From Roseiarcus sp963761435 (GTDB taxonomy: Bacteria; Pseudomonadota; Alphaproteobacteria; Rhizobiales; Beijerinckiaceae), in assembly GCA_963761435.1 (NCBI GenBank), contig CAVXHJ010000020.1, positions 186,001 to 250,000 on the forward strand: a DNA stretch of 64,000 bases, written 5' to 3'. A model generated the notes under the pieces. It was given only the letters and a program-made list of their open reading frames with translations. It had not been told where the DNA came from and ran no database searches. Position 1 is the first letter of the stretch, and every line of letters begins with the position of its first letter. Of the stretch, positions 35,069 through 44,188 are shown piece after piece. The translations under genes were made by a program, and so were the position numbers.

Positions 35069-35145
35069 GGCGGGATAGCTCAGCTGGTTAGAGCGGCGGA
35101 ATCATAATCCGTAGGTCCCCAGTTCAAGTCTGGGTCCCGCTACCA
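35069..35145 (+). tRNA. tRNA-Met (anticodon CAT, elongator)
   Basis: 77 nt fold as a cloverleaf. The acceptor GGCGGGA pairs with TCCCGCT (first pair G-U). The D arm is GCTCAGCTGGTTAGAGC. The anticodon stem GCGGA/TCCGT carries the loop ATCATAA, giving CAT at positions 34-36. The T arm is CCCAGTTCAAGTCTGGG and the encoded end is ACCA. It lacks the CCC-type initiator features. GGAATCATAATCC is the usual alphaproteobacterial elongator-Met pattern; a tRNA-Ile2 read by TilS is a less likely alternative. Confidence 0.9.
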
Positions 35146-35199
35146 TCCACGATTGGTGACTGAAGCCGGATCGGCGCCCCCGGAAGCCGGACTTCGGCC

Positions 35200-36062
35200 C
35201 TAGCGCGCGCGGACGCGCAAATTGGCGGCCGCCCCCAACTCCTTGGAATAGGCCAACCAGCGCCTCACCCGCGGGAGGCTTCGCCTGGAAACCCGCATGA
35301 GATTGCGATCGAACAGCTCGACCGCCGTGTCATAGAGCGCCAGGTCGAAGCGGTTGGCTTCAACCAGCCTCGACATACGACGTCCTCGCCGAGTTCGCCG
35401 CGAATGACGTTCAACGCCGCCGCTTCGTCCAGCGATCCGTCGGAAAACGAATTCTCGCGAACCGCGCCCATCTTCAGGGCGGGAAAGATTGGCCCATAGC
35501 AGGCCTCGAAGCCTCGGCACGAGTCCTCGAACCGTCGGACGAGGCCGAAAAAGCTGAGCGAGCGCAAGAATTCGTGGGCCTCGCGGAGATCCTTGCTTCC
35601 GGCCGCCTCGGAGGGAAATTCGGAGACGTGGAACGACGGCGACCGGGAGAGATGGATCACCTGATAGTTTCGTATCTGACTGCTCGGCCGATCGAGCCAG
35701 AAGTTTACGTATTCCTTGAAAGTGACCTCGCGGGCAAACTCGTGATCGAATTGCGCCGGGTCTCGCGTCGCGAACTGGTAGACCGACCGCGCCCTTTCGA
35801 TGGGGTGACGCAGGAAGAGAATTGGAAAGAACCTTCGCGGGAGCGGGAACGGCGGCGCCTTATGCGACGAGATGGCGCGGACGCCGGGGTTCGCCGCGGC
35901 GAACGTTTCTATGTCCTCGCTGGAGAACCGGAATTTTTCGGGGAGACACTCGAGAGGCCGCCAGTTTTCACCGAAGGAATCAGATAAATTCTTGTCGACG
36001 CTGGTCCCAGCGTTCTTATAAACGTGGAAGTGAACCAAGAGCGGCCTGGCGAATAATCCCAT
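35200..36062 (-). CDS. Sulfotransferase family protein, frameshifted
   Basis: A sulfotransferase-like protein of about 287 aa. LLVHFHVYKNAGTSVDKNL contains the 5'-phosphosulfate loop pattern (H-x3-KNAGTS), and FLRHPIERARSVYQF matches the 3'-phosphate motif of PAPS binding. The frame breaks at about 35373-35380 after GELGEDVV. RLVEANRFDLALYDTAVELFDRNLM continues in another frame to 35200. Here one base appears missing (or two added), unlike the other nine breaks. The acceptor is probably a surface glycan. Preceded by tRNA-Met. Confidence 0.78.
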
Positions 36063-36179
36063 TCCTGCCTATCCGGGCGGCTTCTGAGAAGCCCGCGTTC
36101 GCGGCTCTGTCACGAAGCGCGGAGAACCTTTTCATTCCAGAGTCTTGCTCAGCAATAGGTAGAACTACCCATACGTTGC

Positions 36180-36209
36180 GGAACAGACAGCCCGGCGGCG
36201 GATCGATCG
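36180..36209. repeat. Orphan copy of a dppF 3'-end segment (direct repeat, copy 1)
   Basis: Thirty bases, GGAACAGACAGCCCGGCGGC then GGATCGATCG, match 37983-38012 inside dppF at 29 of 30 positions in the same orientation. On the minus strand it encodes a fragment resembling the IDPPPGC motif of dppF but with no gene around it. The gap 36063-36269 has no other recognisable feature. Confidence 0.7.
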
Positions 36210-36269
36210 CATGCGGAGCGCGCCTTGACCGGTCGAGGAAAGCGTTTCCCTATCGCCGCCAAGTGGAAC

Positions 36270-37538
36270 TCAAGCGATAGCCCTATTCGCAGCGTAGGAT
36301 GCTTCTCCATTGCTGTCGAAATACTTCTTCATGGAGAGGAAACGCTTCTCAAAAACATTATAGCTTAAATATGCCGCAACGAACGAAAGGGCAATGACAA
36401 GCAGGCCGAGGCAAGGCTTGGCGACGTAGTCGGGCAGGCGGGCGACCGCCGGAAAAAATCGGGCGGCGGAGTGGACGATAGCGCCCATGACAAGAGTGTG
36501 CAGCACATACATGCCGTAGCTGTATTTGCCGATCGCTACTAGCCACGGATGCTTGAGCCATCCGATCACGGCGGCATTCGGCTCTGATCCTCTCACCATG
36601 ACCAGGGCCAAAACGGCGGCAAAGAGAAGCGCGGCGATTGAAATGCCGATGGTGACGACCATTGACGAATCCATCGCCACACCGGCGTCCGGCATCTTGC
36701 GGAAGTCAACAAAATCGAGGAAATGCCGCTGGCCAAGCAGCAGGCCAAGAAGAACGCCCGCGCAACCGATGGCAAGAGGTCCGCAATAGCGGCGAAGCCG
36801 CTCCCGCCAAGCCGGATCGTCGAGGGCGAGCGCCAGGAACGAGCCCCCCATCAGGCCATCCAAACGGCAGGGTGTTATCAGATACGCCACTTGCAGCCAT
36901 GCGCCGCTCATCACGACGCCCACCCGCAAGAAGAAGCAGAAGGCCATGCCAACAAGGCATAAGCGCATGAGACTGGAGCGCGAGAGCGCGAGCACGGCGA
37001 ATGGCCACAGCAAGTAGAAATGCTCCTCGACGGCAAGCGACCAGAAAGGATGCACAAAATAGCTTTGGTATCCAGTTTCGGCGACCCGAAAGTTGTAATA
37101 ATAGGCAAGCACCGAGATTGCATCGCTATTGGAGACAAGCCGCAACCCGAGCCAGGAAAACGCCAGAATCGCAATCACATAGGCATAGAGCAATGGCATG
37201 ATGCGCAGCGCCCGCCGAGCGTAGAAATTGCGCAGATAAAAAGCCTTATTCTTTGAATTCTCAAGAATTCTTGTAATGAGGAATCCCGAGAGCACAAAAA
37301 ATAAATCGACTCCAATCCACCCAACACCGAGTATTGAGGCGAGAGGACCTGCAATGGGGCCGCGCGCAAACGCGCCGCCAAACCAAAAATTCGCGTGCGC
37401 CAATATGACCGCCAGTATAGCGATGGCCCGCAATCCATCTAGCGCCGCAATGCGATGACTAATAAAGGAATTGTTGCCTTGTAATCGGTCTACGTTCACC
37501 GAAATTGACTCCACATATTTTACTGGAGGCTTGACCAC
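36270..37538 (-). CDS. Acyltransferase family 3 membrane protein (OafA/YrhL-like)
   Basis: A 422-aa membrane acyltransferase with about ten helices. HRIAALDGLRAIAILAVILAHANFWFGG has the catalytic-type His/Arg-rich start. IGVDLFFVLSGFLITRIL and FYARRALRIMPLLYAYV are family signatures, followed by FWSLAVEEHFYLLWP. Such proteins O-acetylate surface polysaccharides. GC is lower than the neighbours, suggesting acquisition by transfer. Together with the sulfotransferase it makes a surface-modification patch. Confidence 0.9.
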   Translation of the reverse strand: MVKPPVKYVESISVNVDRLQGNNSFISHRIAALDGLRAIAILAVILAHANFWFGGAFARGPIAGPLASILGVGWIGVDLFFVLSGFLITRILENSKNKAFYLRNFYARRALRIMPLLYAYVIAILAFSWLGLRLVSNSDAISVLAYYYNFRVAETGYQSYFVHPFWSLAVEEHFYLLWPFAVLALSRSSLMRLCLVGMAFCFFLRVGVVMSGAWLQVAYLITPCRLDGLMGGSFLALALDDPAWRERLRRYCGPLAIGCAGVLLGLLLGQRHFLDFVDFRKMPDAGVAMDSSMVVTIGISIAALLFAAVLALVMVRGSEPNAAVIGWLKHPWLVAIGKYSYGMYVLHTLVMGAIVHSAARFFPAVARLPDYVAKPCLGLLVIALSFVAAYLSYNVFEKRFLSMKKYFDSNGEASYAANRAIA

Positions 37539-37866
37539 GCAGTCTGGTTGCTGGAATCATCGAGGCAATACACATCAAATAGGCTGCCGATTGCGCGGCC
37601 AATATGCTCGTCCGGTATCGTCTGTTGTTTGGTTGTCTGGGCGCGGGACAAGACGAAAGCGATTGACCCTCACCTTCAGGGTAGGGCCGCGCCTCATTGT
37701 CTAGGCAAAACTACCTAGGCGATAATTGCGATGTTTGCAAGGAAAACTTACCGGCGCGGCCAGTGAATCGGGAAACGCCGCCGTTCAAATGGCGCAGAGT
37801 CGGTTCGCGGCCGGGGGATGCGATTCCCATCGACTTCCTCCTCTTCGCCGCCCCTCCCAATAAGCC
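37539..37866. other. Intergenic region, no gene seen
   Basis: About 330 bp between the divergently placed acyltransferase start and the dppF 3' end. AT-rich next to the acyltransferase, where its promoter should lie; nothing else is recognised. Confidence 0.45.
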
Positions 37867-38892
37867 TTACCCGTGCTCCGCCGGCGCCGGCTCCTCCGCG
37901 CCCGCCAGATGGCAGGCGACATTGTCGCGGAAGGCGGGGCGCTCGCTTCTGCAAATCGCGATCGCATGCGGGCAGCGGGGATGGAACGGACAGCCCGGCG
38001 GCGGATCGATCGGGTTCGGCGGCTCGCCGCCGATCGGGCTGCGCGGGCGCCCGCTCATCGAAAGGTCGGGCACGGCGTCGAGCAGCATGCGGGTATAGGG
38101 GTGGCGAGGCCGCTGAAACAGCGCCTCCGTCGCGCCGATTTCGACCAGCTGGCCGAGATACATCACCCCGACGCGGCTCGCCATGAAGCGCACCACCGCC
38201 AGGTTGTGGGTGATCAGGAGATAGGTGAGGCCGAGCCGGTCCTGAAGGTCGCGCATCAGGTTGAGAATCTGCGCCTGGATCGACACGTCGAGCGCCGAGG
38301 TCGGCTCGTCGCAAACGATGAAATCGGGGCTCACGGCGATGGCGCGGGCGATCGCGACGCGCTGGCGCTGGCCGCCGGAGAACTCGTGCGGAAACTTCCG
38401 CGCGTCGGCGCCGTGCAGGCCGACAAGCTCGAGCAGTTCGCGGACCCGAGCCGTTCTCGCGCGCCTTCCCGCAACGCCCGCTCCGGCGCCGCGAGCGCCG
38501 AACGCCCGGATCGGCTCGGCGATGATGTCGCCGACCCGCCAGCGCGGATTGAGCGAAGCGTAGGGGTCCTGGAAGATCATCTGGATGCGCCGCTGGATCG
38601 CGCGCCGCGCGGCCTTGTCGCGGGTCTGAGCGAGATCGACGCCCTCGATCAGCACGTGTCCCGCGCTTGGCTCGAGGAGGCCGACCACCATGCGCGCCAG
38701 CGTCGATTTCCCCGACCCCGACTCGCCCACAAGGCCGAGCGTCTCGCCCCGGAGAATCGTGAAGTCCACGCCGTCCACCGCGGTCAGCACGCGGCGCGGC
38801 TCGCGATCGATCAGACGCGAGAGCCAGGGACCGGAGACATCGAAGACACGGCTCAAGCCGCGCGCTTCAACGATGGAATCGGCGCCGCTCAA
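37867..38892 (-). CDS. dppF: Dipeptide/oligopeptide ABC transporter ATP-binding protein DppF
   Basis: A 341-aa ATPase with Walker A GLVGESGSGKSTLARMVVGL, Q-loop MIFQDPYASLNPRWRV, signature FSGGQRQRVAIARAIAV and Walker B FIVCDEPTSALDVSIQAQ. The C-terminal oligopeptide/dipeptide domain has PIDPPPGCPFHPRCPHAI with the paired cysteines. The start overlaps the dppD stop. Last gene of dppABCDF. Confidence 0.92.
   Translation of the reverse strand: MSGADSIVEARGLSRVFDVSGPWLSRLIDREPRRVLTAVDGVDFTILRGETLGLVGESGSGKSTLARMVVGLLEPSAGHVLIEGVDLAQTRDKAARRAIQRRIQMIFQDPYASLNPRWRVGDIIAEPIRAFGARGAGAGVAGRRARTARVRELLELVGLHGADARKFPHEFSGGQRQRVAIARAIAVSPDFIVCDEPTSALDVSIQAQILNLMRDLQDRLGLTYLLITHNLAVVRFMASRVGVMYLGQLVEIGATEALFQRPRHPYTRMLLDAVPDLSMSGRPRSPIGGEPPNPIDPPPGCPFHPRCPHAIAICRSERPAFRDNVACHLAGAEEPAPAEHG
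37983..38012. repeat. Direct repeat copy 2, within dppF
   Basis: Encodes part of the conserved IDPPPGCPF motif on the minus strand. 29 of 30 bases are identical to 36180-36209, so the two copies bracket the acyltransferase gene. Confidence 0.7.
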
Positions 38893-39878
38893 TTCCTCAT
38901 GTCCCGGGCGACGGGCGCTTCGTCGTAGAGCCAGCAGGCCGCATCGCGATCGCCGGCCGCGATCAGCGGCGGACGTTCTTCGCAGCGGGCGAAAACGCTC
39001 GGGCAGCGCGGCGCGAAGGCGCAGCCGCGCGGAATCGCCGAAAGCCGCGGCATGGCGCCCGGAATCTGCGCGAGGCGCCGCGCGCCGGCCTCAAGCGTCG
39101 GGATCGCGGCCATCAGCCCCTGCGTATAGGGATGCAGCGGCGCGCGCACCACTTCGCGCACCTCGCCGATCTCGGCGATGCGGCCCGCATACATGACCGC
39201 GACCCGATCCGCGGTCTCGGCGATCACGCCCATGTCGTGGGTGATCAGCATCACCGCGGCGCCGTGCCTGCGGGTCAGGTTTTTCAGCACCGTTATGATC
39301 TGCGCCTGCACCGAGACGTCGAGCGCGGTCGTCGGCTCGTCGGCGATCACGAGCGAAGGTTCGGCGCAGAGCGCGAGCGCGATCACCACGCGCTGGCGCA
39401 TGCCGCCGGAAAACTCGTGCGGATAGGCGTCGAAGCGCTTCTCGGGCGAGGCAAGACCGACCTCGCCGAGCCATCCGATCGCCCGCTCCCTCGCCTCTCT
39501 CCGCCCAAGCGGCCTATGCGCCATGATCGTCTCGGCGAGCTGATCGCCGATGCGCAGGAGGGGGTTGAGGCTGGTCATCGGGTCCTGGAAAATGATGCCG
39601 ATGCGCCGCCCCCGGATCCCGCGCATGCGGTCCGGCGGCAAATTGTCGATGCGCTCGCCCGCGAGCCGGATCTCGCCGCCGGCTATCCGCCCCGGCGGAT
39701 CGAGAAGGCCGATGATGGCGAGCCCGGTCAGCGATTTGCCGGCCCCCGATTCGCCGACGACGCCGAGAACCTCGCCCGGCGCGATGTCGAACGAGACGGC
39801 GTCGAGCGCGGTGAGCGGCCCCTTCCGGGTCGCGAATTCGACTCGCAAGTCGCGAACCGAAAGGAGGGGCGTGGTCAT
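38889..39878 (-). CDS. dppD: Dipeptide/oligopeptide ABC transporter ATP-binding protein DppD
   Basis: A 329-aa ATPase partner of DppF. Walker A GVVGESGAGKSLTGLAIIGLL, IIFQDPMTSLNPLLRIGDQ, FSGGMRQRVVIALALC, LVIADEPTTALDVSVQAQI, and the C-terminal IPRGCAFAPRCPSVF. The frame is open far upstream, but the ATG at 39878 overlaps the dppC stop and gives the family start. Confidence 0.93.
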   Translation of the reverse strand: MTTPLLSVRDLRVEFATRKGPLTALDAVSFDIAPGEVLGVVGESGAGKSLTGLAIIGLLDPPGRIAGGEIRLAGERIDNLPPDRMRGIRGRRIGIIFQDPMTSLNPLLRIGDQLAETIMAHRPLGRREARERAIGWLGEVGLASPEKRFDAYPHEFSGGMRQRVVIALALCAEPSLVIADEPTTALDVSVQAQIITVLKNLTRRHGAAVMLITHDMGVIAETADRVAVMYAGRIAEIGEVREVVRAPLHPYTQGLMAAIPTLEAGARRLAQIPGAMPRLSAIPRGCAFAPRCPSVFARCEERPPLIAAGDRDAACWLYDEAPVARDMRN

Positions 39879-40828
39879 TTCAGTCTGGGGTTGAGCGCGT
39901 CGCGCAACCAGTCGCCGAGCAAATTCACCGCGAGCACCAACGCCGCGAGCGTAAGGCTCGGAAACGCCACGATCCACCATTCGCCGGAGAACAGAAAGTT
40001 CTGCCCGATGCGAATCAAGGTCCCGAGCGAGGGCTGGGTCGGCGGGAGGCCGACGCCGAGAAAGGAAAGCGTCGCCTCGGTGATGATCGCGAGCGCCAGA
40101 TTGATCGTCGCGATGACCAGCACCGGGCCCATCACGTTGGGAAGGATATGCGAGACGAGGATGCGCGCGTGGCTGAGGCCGATCAGCCGCCCCGCCAGCA
40201 CGTAGTCGCGATTCTTCTCGACCATCGTCGAAGCGCGCACCGTGCGCGCGTATTGCACCCAGAACGACAGGCCGATCGAGACGACCAGCACCGCGAAGGC
40301 GGACTGGTCGCGGCTCGAGGGTTTCATCGCCGCGTGGGCGACGCCGTCCAGCAGCAGGGCGATGAGAATCGCGGGGAACGTCAGCTGCACGTCGGCGATC
40401 CGCATGATCGCGGAATCCAGCCAGCCTCTCGAATATCCCGAGATCAGCCCGAGCCCGACGCCGATCGCCGCGCCAAGCGCCACGCTGCAAATGCCGATCG
40501 CAAGCGAGACGCGCAGGCCATAGAGGATCGCCGACAGGAGATCGCGCCCCTGGTCGTCGGTTCCCAAGAGGAATCGCGGGTCGCCGCCGGCAATGAAACT
40601 CGGCGGATCGAGCGAGTCCGACAGATAGTTCGTCGCGGGATTGAACGGGTCGGTCGGCGCAATCCACGGCGCGAGCAGCGCGGCCAGGAAGAGAACGATC
40701 GTCACGGCGCCGGCGGCGACCGTGACCTTGGACGACAGGAAGCTCGCGACAAGATCGCTGTCCCTGAGGCGGGCGATGAAGGTCCGCTCCGGCTCGGCCC
40801 CTTTGTGCGGCGCCGCCATCTCGTTCAT
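39875..40828 (-). CDS. dppC: Dipeptide/oligopeptide ABC transporter permease DppC
   Basis: A 317-aa inner-membrane permease. PWIAPTDPFNPA, FLLGTDDQGRDLLSAILYGLRVSLAIG and the EAA loop RDYVLAGRLIGLSHARILVSHILPNVMGPVLV are signatures of the C-type subunit. The ATG at 40828 overlaps the dppB stop. Confidence 0.93.
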   Translation of the reverse strand: MNEMAAPHKGAEPERTFIARLRDSDLVASFLSSKVTVAAGAVTIVLFLAALLAPWIAPTDPFNPATNYLSDSLDPPSFIAGGDPRFLLGTDDQGRDLLSAILYGLRVSLAIGICSVALGAAIGVGLGLISGYSRGWLDSAIMRIADVQLTFPAILIALLLDGVAHAAMKPSSRDQSAFAVLVVSIGLSFWVQYARTVRASTMVEKNRDYVLAGRLIGLSHARILVSHILPNVMGPVLVIATINLALAIITEATLSFLGVGLPPTQPSLGTLIRIGQNFLFSGEWWIVAFPSLTLAALVLAVNLLGDWLRDALNPRLK

Positions 40829-41817
40829 GTCGATGGCCGCCCGCGATGCAGCTGAACGCGCAGCCGGGGGTCCACGACCGCGTAGAGCAGATCGACAACG
40901 AGATTGATGATGACGAACAGGAGCGCGATCAGCAGCAGATAAGCGGCCATGACCGGAATGTCGGCGTTCTGGATCGATTGCAGGAACAATTGGCCCATGC
41001 CGGGCCAGGCGAACACGGTTTCGGTGATGATGGAGAAGGCGACGATCGAGCCGAGCTGCAGGCCGACGACGGTCATGACCGGAATGAGCGTGTTCCTGAG
41101 CGCATGGTGGAAATGAATGGCGTGCTCGGAAAGTCCCCGCGCGCGAGCGAACCTGATGTAGTCCGAGCGCATGACCTCGAGCATCTCGGAGCGCACAAGC
41201 CGCATGATCAGCGTCATCTGGAACAGTGCGAGCGTTGTCGCGGGCATGATGAGCGACTTCAGCCCGGAAGCGGTGAGGAGGCCCGTCGTCCACCATGAGC
41301 CGACGCGCACCACGTCGCCGCGGCCGAACGACGGCAGCCACCCGAGGACGACCGCGAACAGGTAAATGAGCAGAACGCCGACCAGGAACGTCGGCAGCGA
41401 TATGCCGACGAGCGACAGCGCCTGAAAGAGGCGCGAGAGCGCAGAGTCGCGATGGAGCGCGGTGTAGACGCCCATCGGGACGCCAGCGGCGAGCGACAGG
41501 ATCGAGGCGACGAGCGCGAGCTCGAGGGTCGCCGGCATGCGCGCGCCGATCAGATCGGCGACCGGCTGCTTGAACTGGTAGCTGACGCCGAAGTCGAGCC
41601 GCGCCGCGTTGATGAGAAAGCGCGCCGCCTGCACGATCACCGGTTGGTCGAGGCCGAGCTGATGGGTGAGCTGCGCGCGCTCCTGAACCGAAGTCTCGAC
41701 CCCCACCATCTGGTTCACGGGATCGCCGACAAAGCGGAACATCGCAAAGGCGATGAGCCCGACCGCGATCAGCACGCCGATCGACGCCGCGAGACGGCGC
41801 AGGACGAAGGCGATCAT
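40825..41817 (-). CDS. dppB: Dipeptide/oligopeptide ABC transporter permease DppB
   Basis: A 330-aa permease with LRRLAASIGVLIAVGLIAFAMFRFVGDPV at the N-terminus, LDFGVSYQFKQPVADLI, MPATLELALVASILSLAAGVPMG, and the EAA loop DYIRFARARGLSEHAIHFHHALRNTLIPVMTV. Located between dppA and dppC in the same operon. Confidence 0.93.
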   Translation of the reverse strand: MIAFVLRRLAASIGVLIAVGLIAFAMFRFVGDPVNQMVGVETSVQERAQLTHQLGLDQPVIVQAARFLINAARLDFGVSYQFKQPVADLIGARMPATLELALVASILSLAAGVPMGVYTALHRDSALSRLFQALSLVGISLPTFLVGVLLIYLFAVVLGWLPSFGRGDVVRVGSWWTTGLLTASGLKSLIMPATTLALFQMTLIMRLVRSEMLEVMRSDYIRFARARGLSEHAIHFHHALRNTLIPVMTVVGLQLGSIVAFSIITETVFAWPGMGQLFLQSIQNADIPVMAAYLLLIALLFVIINLVVDLLYAVVDPRLRVQLHRGRPST

Positions 41818-41883
41818 CGCCGATGTCGCCGATCGGCGCCGCGATCCCGTGACGGCGGCGATTTCATCGGCGGCGGCTCCCGC

Positions 41884-43491
41884 TCAATCCTTATTCACCC
41901 ACGCGAAGATATAGTAGTTGTCCGGCCGCTGAACGACATGGGTCGTCTTGGATACGCCCCAGGCCAACGCCTGCTGATGGAGCGGAACGTAGGCGACATC
42001 GTCGACGAGCGACATTCGCCAGGCGTCCGCGAAAATCTCGTCGCGCTTCTCCTCATCCGGCTCCTCGAGCGCCTTGCGGGCGAGTTCGTCGACTTTCGGA
42101 TTGCAGTAGCCGCCGACGTTGTTGCCGCCCCAATTGGTCTTCGGGTCGCGGCAGCCCATGATGTATTGGAAGACGTTGAAGCTCTCGAGCGTCGTCGGCG
42201 TCCAGCCCAGGAGATAGAAGGAGGAGTCGTAGCCTCCCGCCGCCGAAATCGAGGCGAAGAATTTCGACTTGGGCTCCGCGTTCAGGTCGACCTTGACCCC
42301 GATGCGCGCCAGCATGCCGACGACCGCCTGGCAGATCTGCTCGTCGTTGACGTAGCGATCGTTCGGGCAATCCATCTGCACCTCGAAACCGTCGGGATAG
42401 CCCGCTTCGGCGAGCAGCTTCTTCGAAGCTTCGGGATCGAACGGGAAGCGGTGGAAATCCTTCGAGAGCGAGAAAAGCGAAGGCGCGATCATCAGCGCCG
42501 TCGGCGTCGCCTGTCCGCGCATGACCTTCTTGTTGATCGCCTCCTCGTCGATCGCCTGATAGAACGCCTTGCGGACGCGAACATCCTTGAATGGGTTCTT
42601 GCCCTTGACGTTCGAATGGCCGAGCTCGTCGCGCGTTTGGTCCATGCCGAGGAAAATGGTGCGAATCTCGGGTCCGGCCAGCACCTGGGTCCCCGGATTG
42701 GCGTTGACCCGGGCCTGATCGTTCAGGGGAACGGGGTCCATCCAGTCGATTTCGCCGGAGAGAAGCGCGGCGACGCGCGTCGCCGCGTTGGGGATGGGCG
42801 TGAAGACCACTTCGTCGATATTGGTCTTCGGCTTGTCCCACCAGTTCGGGTTTCGCTTCCACACCGTCTTCACGCCCGGTTCGTGGCTCACGAGGATGAA
42901 CGGCCCGGTTCCATTCGCGTGCAGGCCGGCGTAGGGCGGGGTCGTCGCGTTCATCGCCGTGGCCTCGGTCGCGCCATGCGCCTCAGACCAGCTCTTCGAG
43001 AAGATGCCCCAGCTCTCCCACTCGTTGATCAAAAGCGGATTCGGGCGCTTGAGCAGAAAGTCGACCGTGTAGTCGTCGACCTTCACAATCTCGGCGTCGG
43101 CGGGAATGCGGCCTTTGAGATCGGAGCCTGCGCTGAGCACGCGATGGGCCGAGAATATGACGTCGTCAGCGGTAAAATCCTGCCCGTCGTGAAACTTGAC
43201 GCCCTTGCGCAGATGAAATCGCCACTGCAGGGGATTGAGGACTTCCCAGCTCTCGGCGAGGCACGGCTCGAGCCTCATATCGCGCCCCCGCCGGACCAGG
43301 CCTTCGTACACCGCCCCATTCACGCTCAGGCTGAAGCTCTCGTTGATCTGGTAGGGATCGACCGATTTGAGCTCTCCCTGAAACGCGAAGCGCAGGATTT
43401 TGGGCTCGGCCGAGGGAGCGAGGGTCGGCGCGAGAACGGCGGCGAGCGCGGCCGCGGCGAGAAACGCGAATTTCGCGCTGCGCAATTTCAT
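41884..43491 (-). CDS. dppA: Peptide ABC transporter substrate-binding protein DppA
   Basis: A 535-aa family 5 extracellular binding protein with a signal peptide (FAFLAAAALAAVLAPTLAPSAEP). LRFAFQGELKSVDPYQINESFSL, LAESWEVLNPLQWRFHLRKGVKFHDGQDFTADDVIFSAHRV and KVDDYTVDFLLKRPNPLL are typical. The ligand could be peptides or another small solute; the family is broad. First gene of the operon. Confidence 0.9.
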   Translation of the reverse strand: MKLRSAKFAFLAAAALAAVLAPTLAPSAEPKILRFAFQGELKSVDPYQINESFSLSVNGAVYEGLVRRGRDMRLEPCLAESWEVLNPLQWRFHLRKGVKFHDGQDFTADDVIFSAHRVLSAGSDLKGRIPADAEIVKVDDYTVDFLLKRPNPLLINEWESWGIFSKSWSEAHGATEATAMNATTPPYAGLHANGTGPFILVSHEPGVKTVWKRNPNWWDKPKTNIDEVVFTPIPNAATRVAALLSGEIDWMDPVPLNDQARVNANPGTQVLAGPEIRTIFLGMDQTRDELGHSNVKGKNPFKDVRVRKAFYQAIDEEAINKKVMRGQATPTALMIAPSLFSLSKDFHRFPFDPEASKKLLAEAGYPDGFEVQMDCPNDRYVNDEQICQAVVGMLARIGVKVDLNAEPKSKFFASISAAGGYDSSFYLLGWTPTTLESFNVFQYIMGCRDPKTNWGGNNVGGYCNPKVDELARKALEEPDEEKRDEIFADAWRMSLVDDVAYVPLHQQALAWGVSKTTHVVQRPDNYYIFAWVNKD

Positions 43492-43790
43492 GAATTATCT
43501 CCGCGAGTTCTGGCCTCTCGACTGGGCCTGCGGCAAAAGCGGACTTGACCTAAGCAAAATCGAAGCCAGCGGTCCAGACGGCTCTTTCGACTTGCCGGAT
43601 GAATGGCGTGAAAGTGATCGGCCGCCGCGACCCCGGGCGCCGCCTCGGCTTGCCGGGTCCCTTGCGGGGCGCCGGGGCGGCCTCGAGCGGGCTCACGAAT
43701 CCTCGGCCAGCCGGCAAATGCGCGCTTGCGCGGGCGCCTTTGCCAGAATAGCGAAGAGCAAACACTTTTGCGTCTCGGGGACGTGCGAAC

Positions 43791-44129
43791 ATGAAACTCA
43801 TCCTGGCGGTAATCAAGCCGTTCAAGCTTGACGAAGTGCGGACGGCGCTGGACCGGCTCGGCGTCAAGGGAATGACGGTGAGCGAGGCCAACGGCTACGG
43901 GCGGCAGAAGGGGCATACCGAGATCTATCGCGGCTCGGAGTACAATGTCGCCTTCATGCCGAAAGTGCGGATCGAGATCGCGGTCAGCGACCATGAGGTC
44001 GAGCCGACGATCGAGGCGATCCGGGCTTCCGCGCGCACCGGCCAGATCGGCGACGGCAAGATTTTCGTTCTCCCGATCGAGCGGGCGATGCGCGTCCGCA
44101 CCGCCGAGACCGGCGACGAGGCGCTGTGA
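43791..44129 (+). CDS. Nitrogen regulatory protein P-II (GlnB/GlnK family)
   Basis: A 112-aa P-II signal protein that senses ATP/ADP and 2-oxoglutarate. IKPFKLDEVRTAL, GMTVSEANGYGRQKGHTEIYRGSEY with Tyr51 (the uridylylation site), and TGQIGDGKIFVLPIERAMRVRT are conserved. T-loop residue 54 is Ala, where GlnB has Asp and GlnK has Asn. Neither glnA nor amtB is next to it; it stands alone, divergent from dppA. It is probably an extra paralogue. Confidence 0.92.
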   Translation: MKLILAVIKPFKLDEVRTALDRLGVKGMTVSEANGYGRQKGHTEIYRGSEYNVAFMPKVRIEIAVSDHEVEPTIEAIRASARTGQIGDGKIFVLPIERAMRVRTAETGDEAL

Positions 44130-44188
44130 CTTGAGGCGAGGCCGGTCCCGCGCTGGCGCGAAACCCCCTTCGCTGGCATAAGGGCGCG

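Noticed and set aside
35069..37866. Genomic island integrated at tRNA-Met
   Set aside because: No second copy of the tRNA 3' end and no integrase were seen. The 30-bp direct repeat comes from dppF, not the tRNA.
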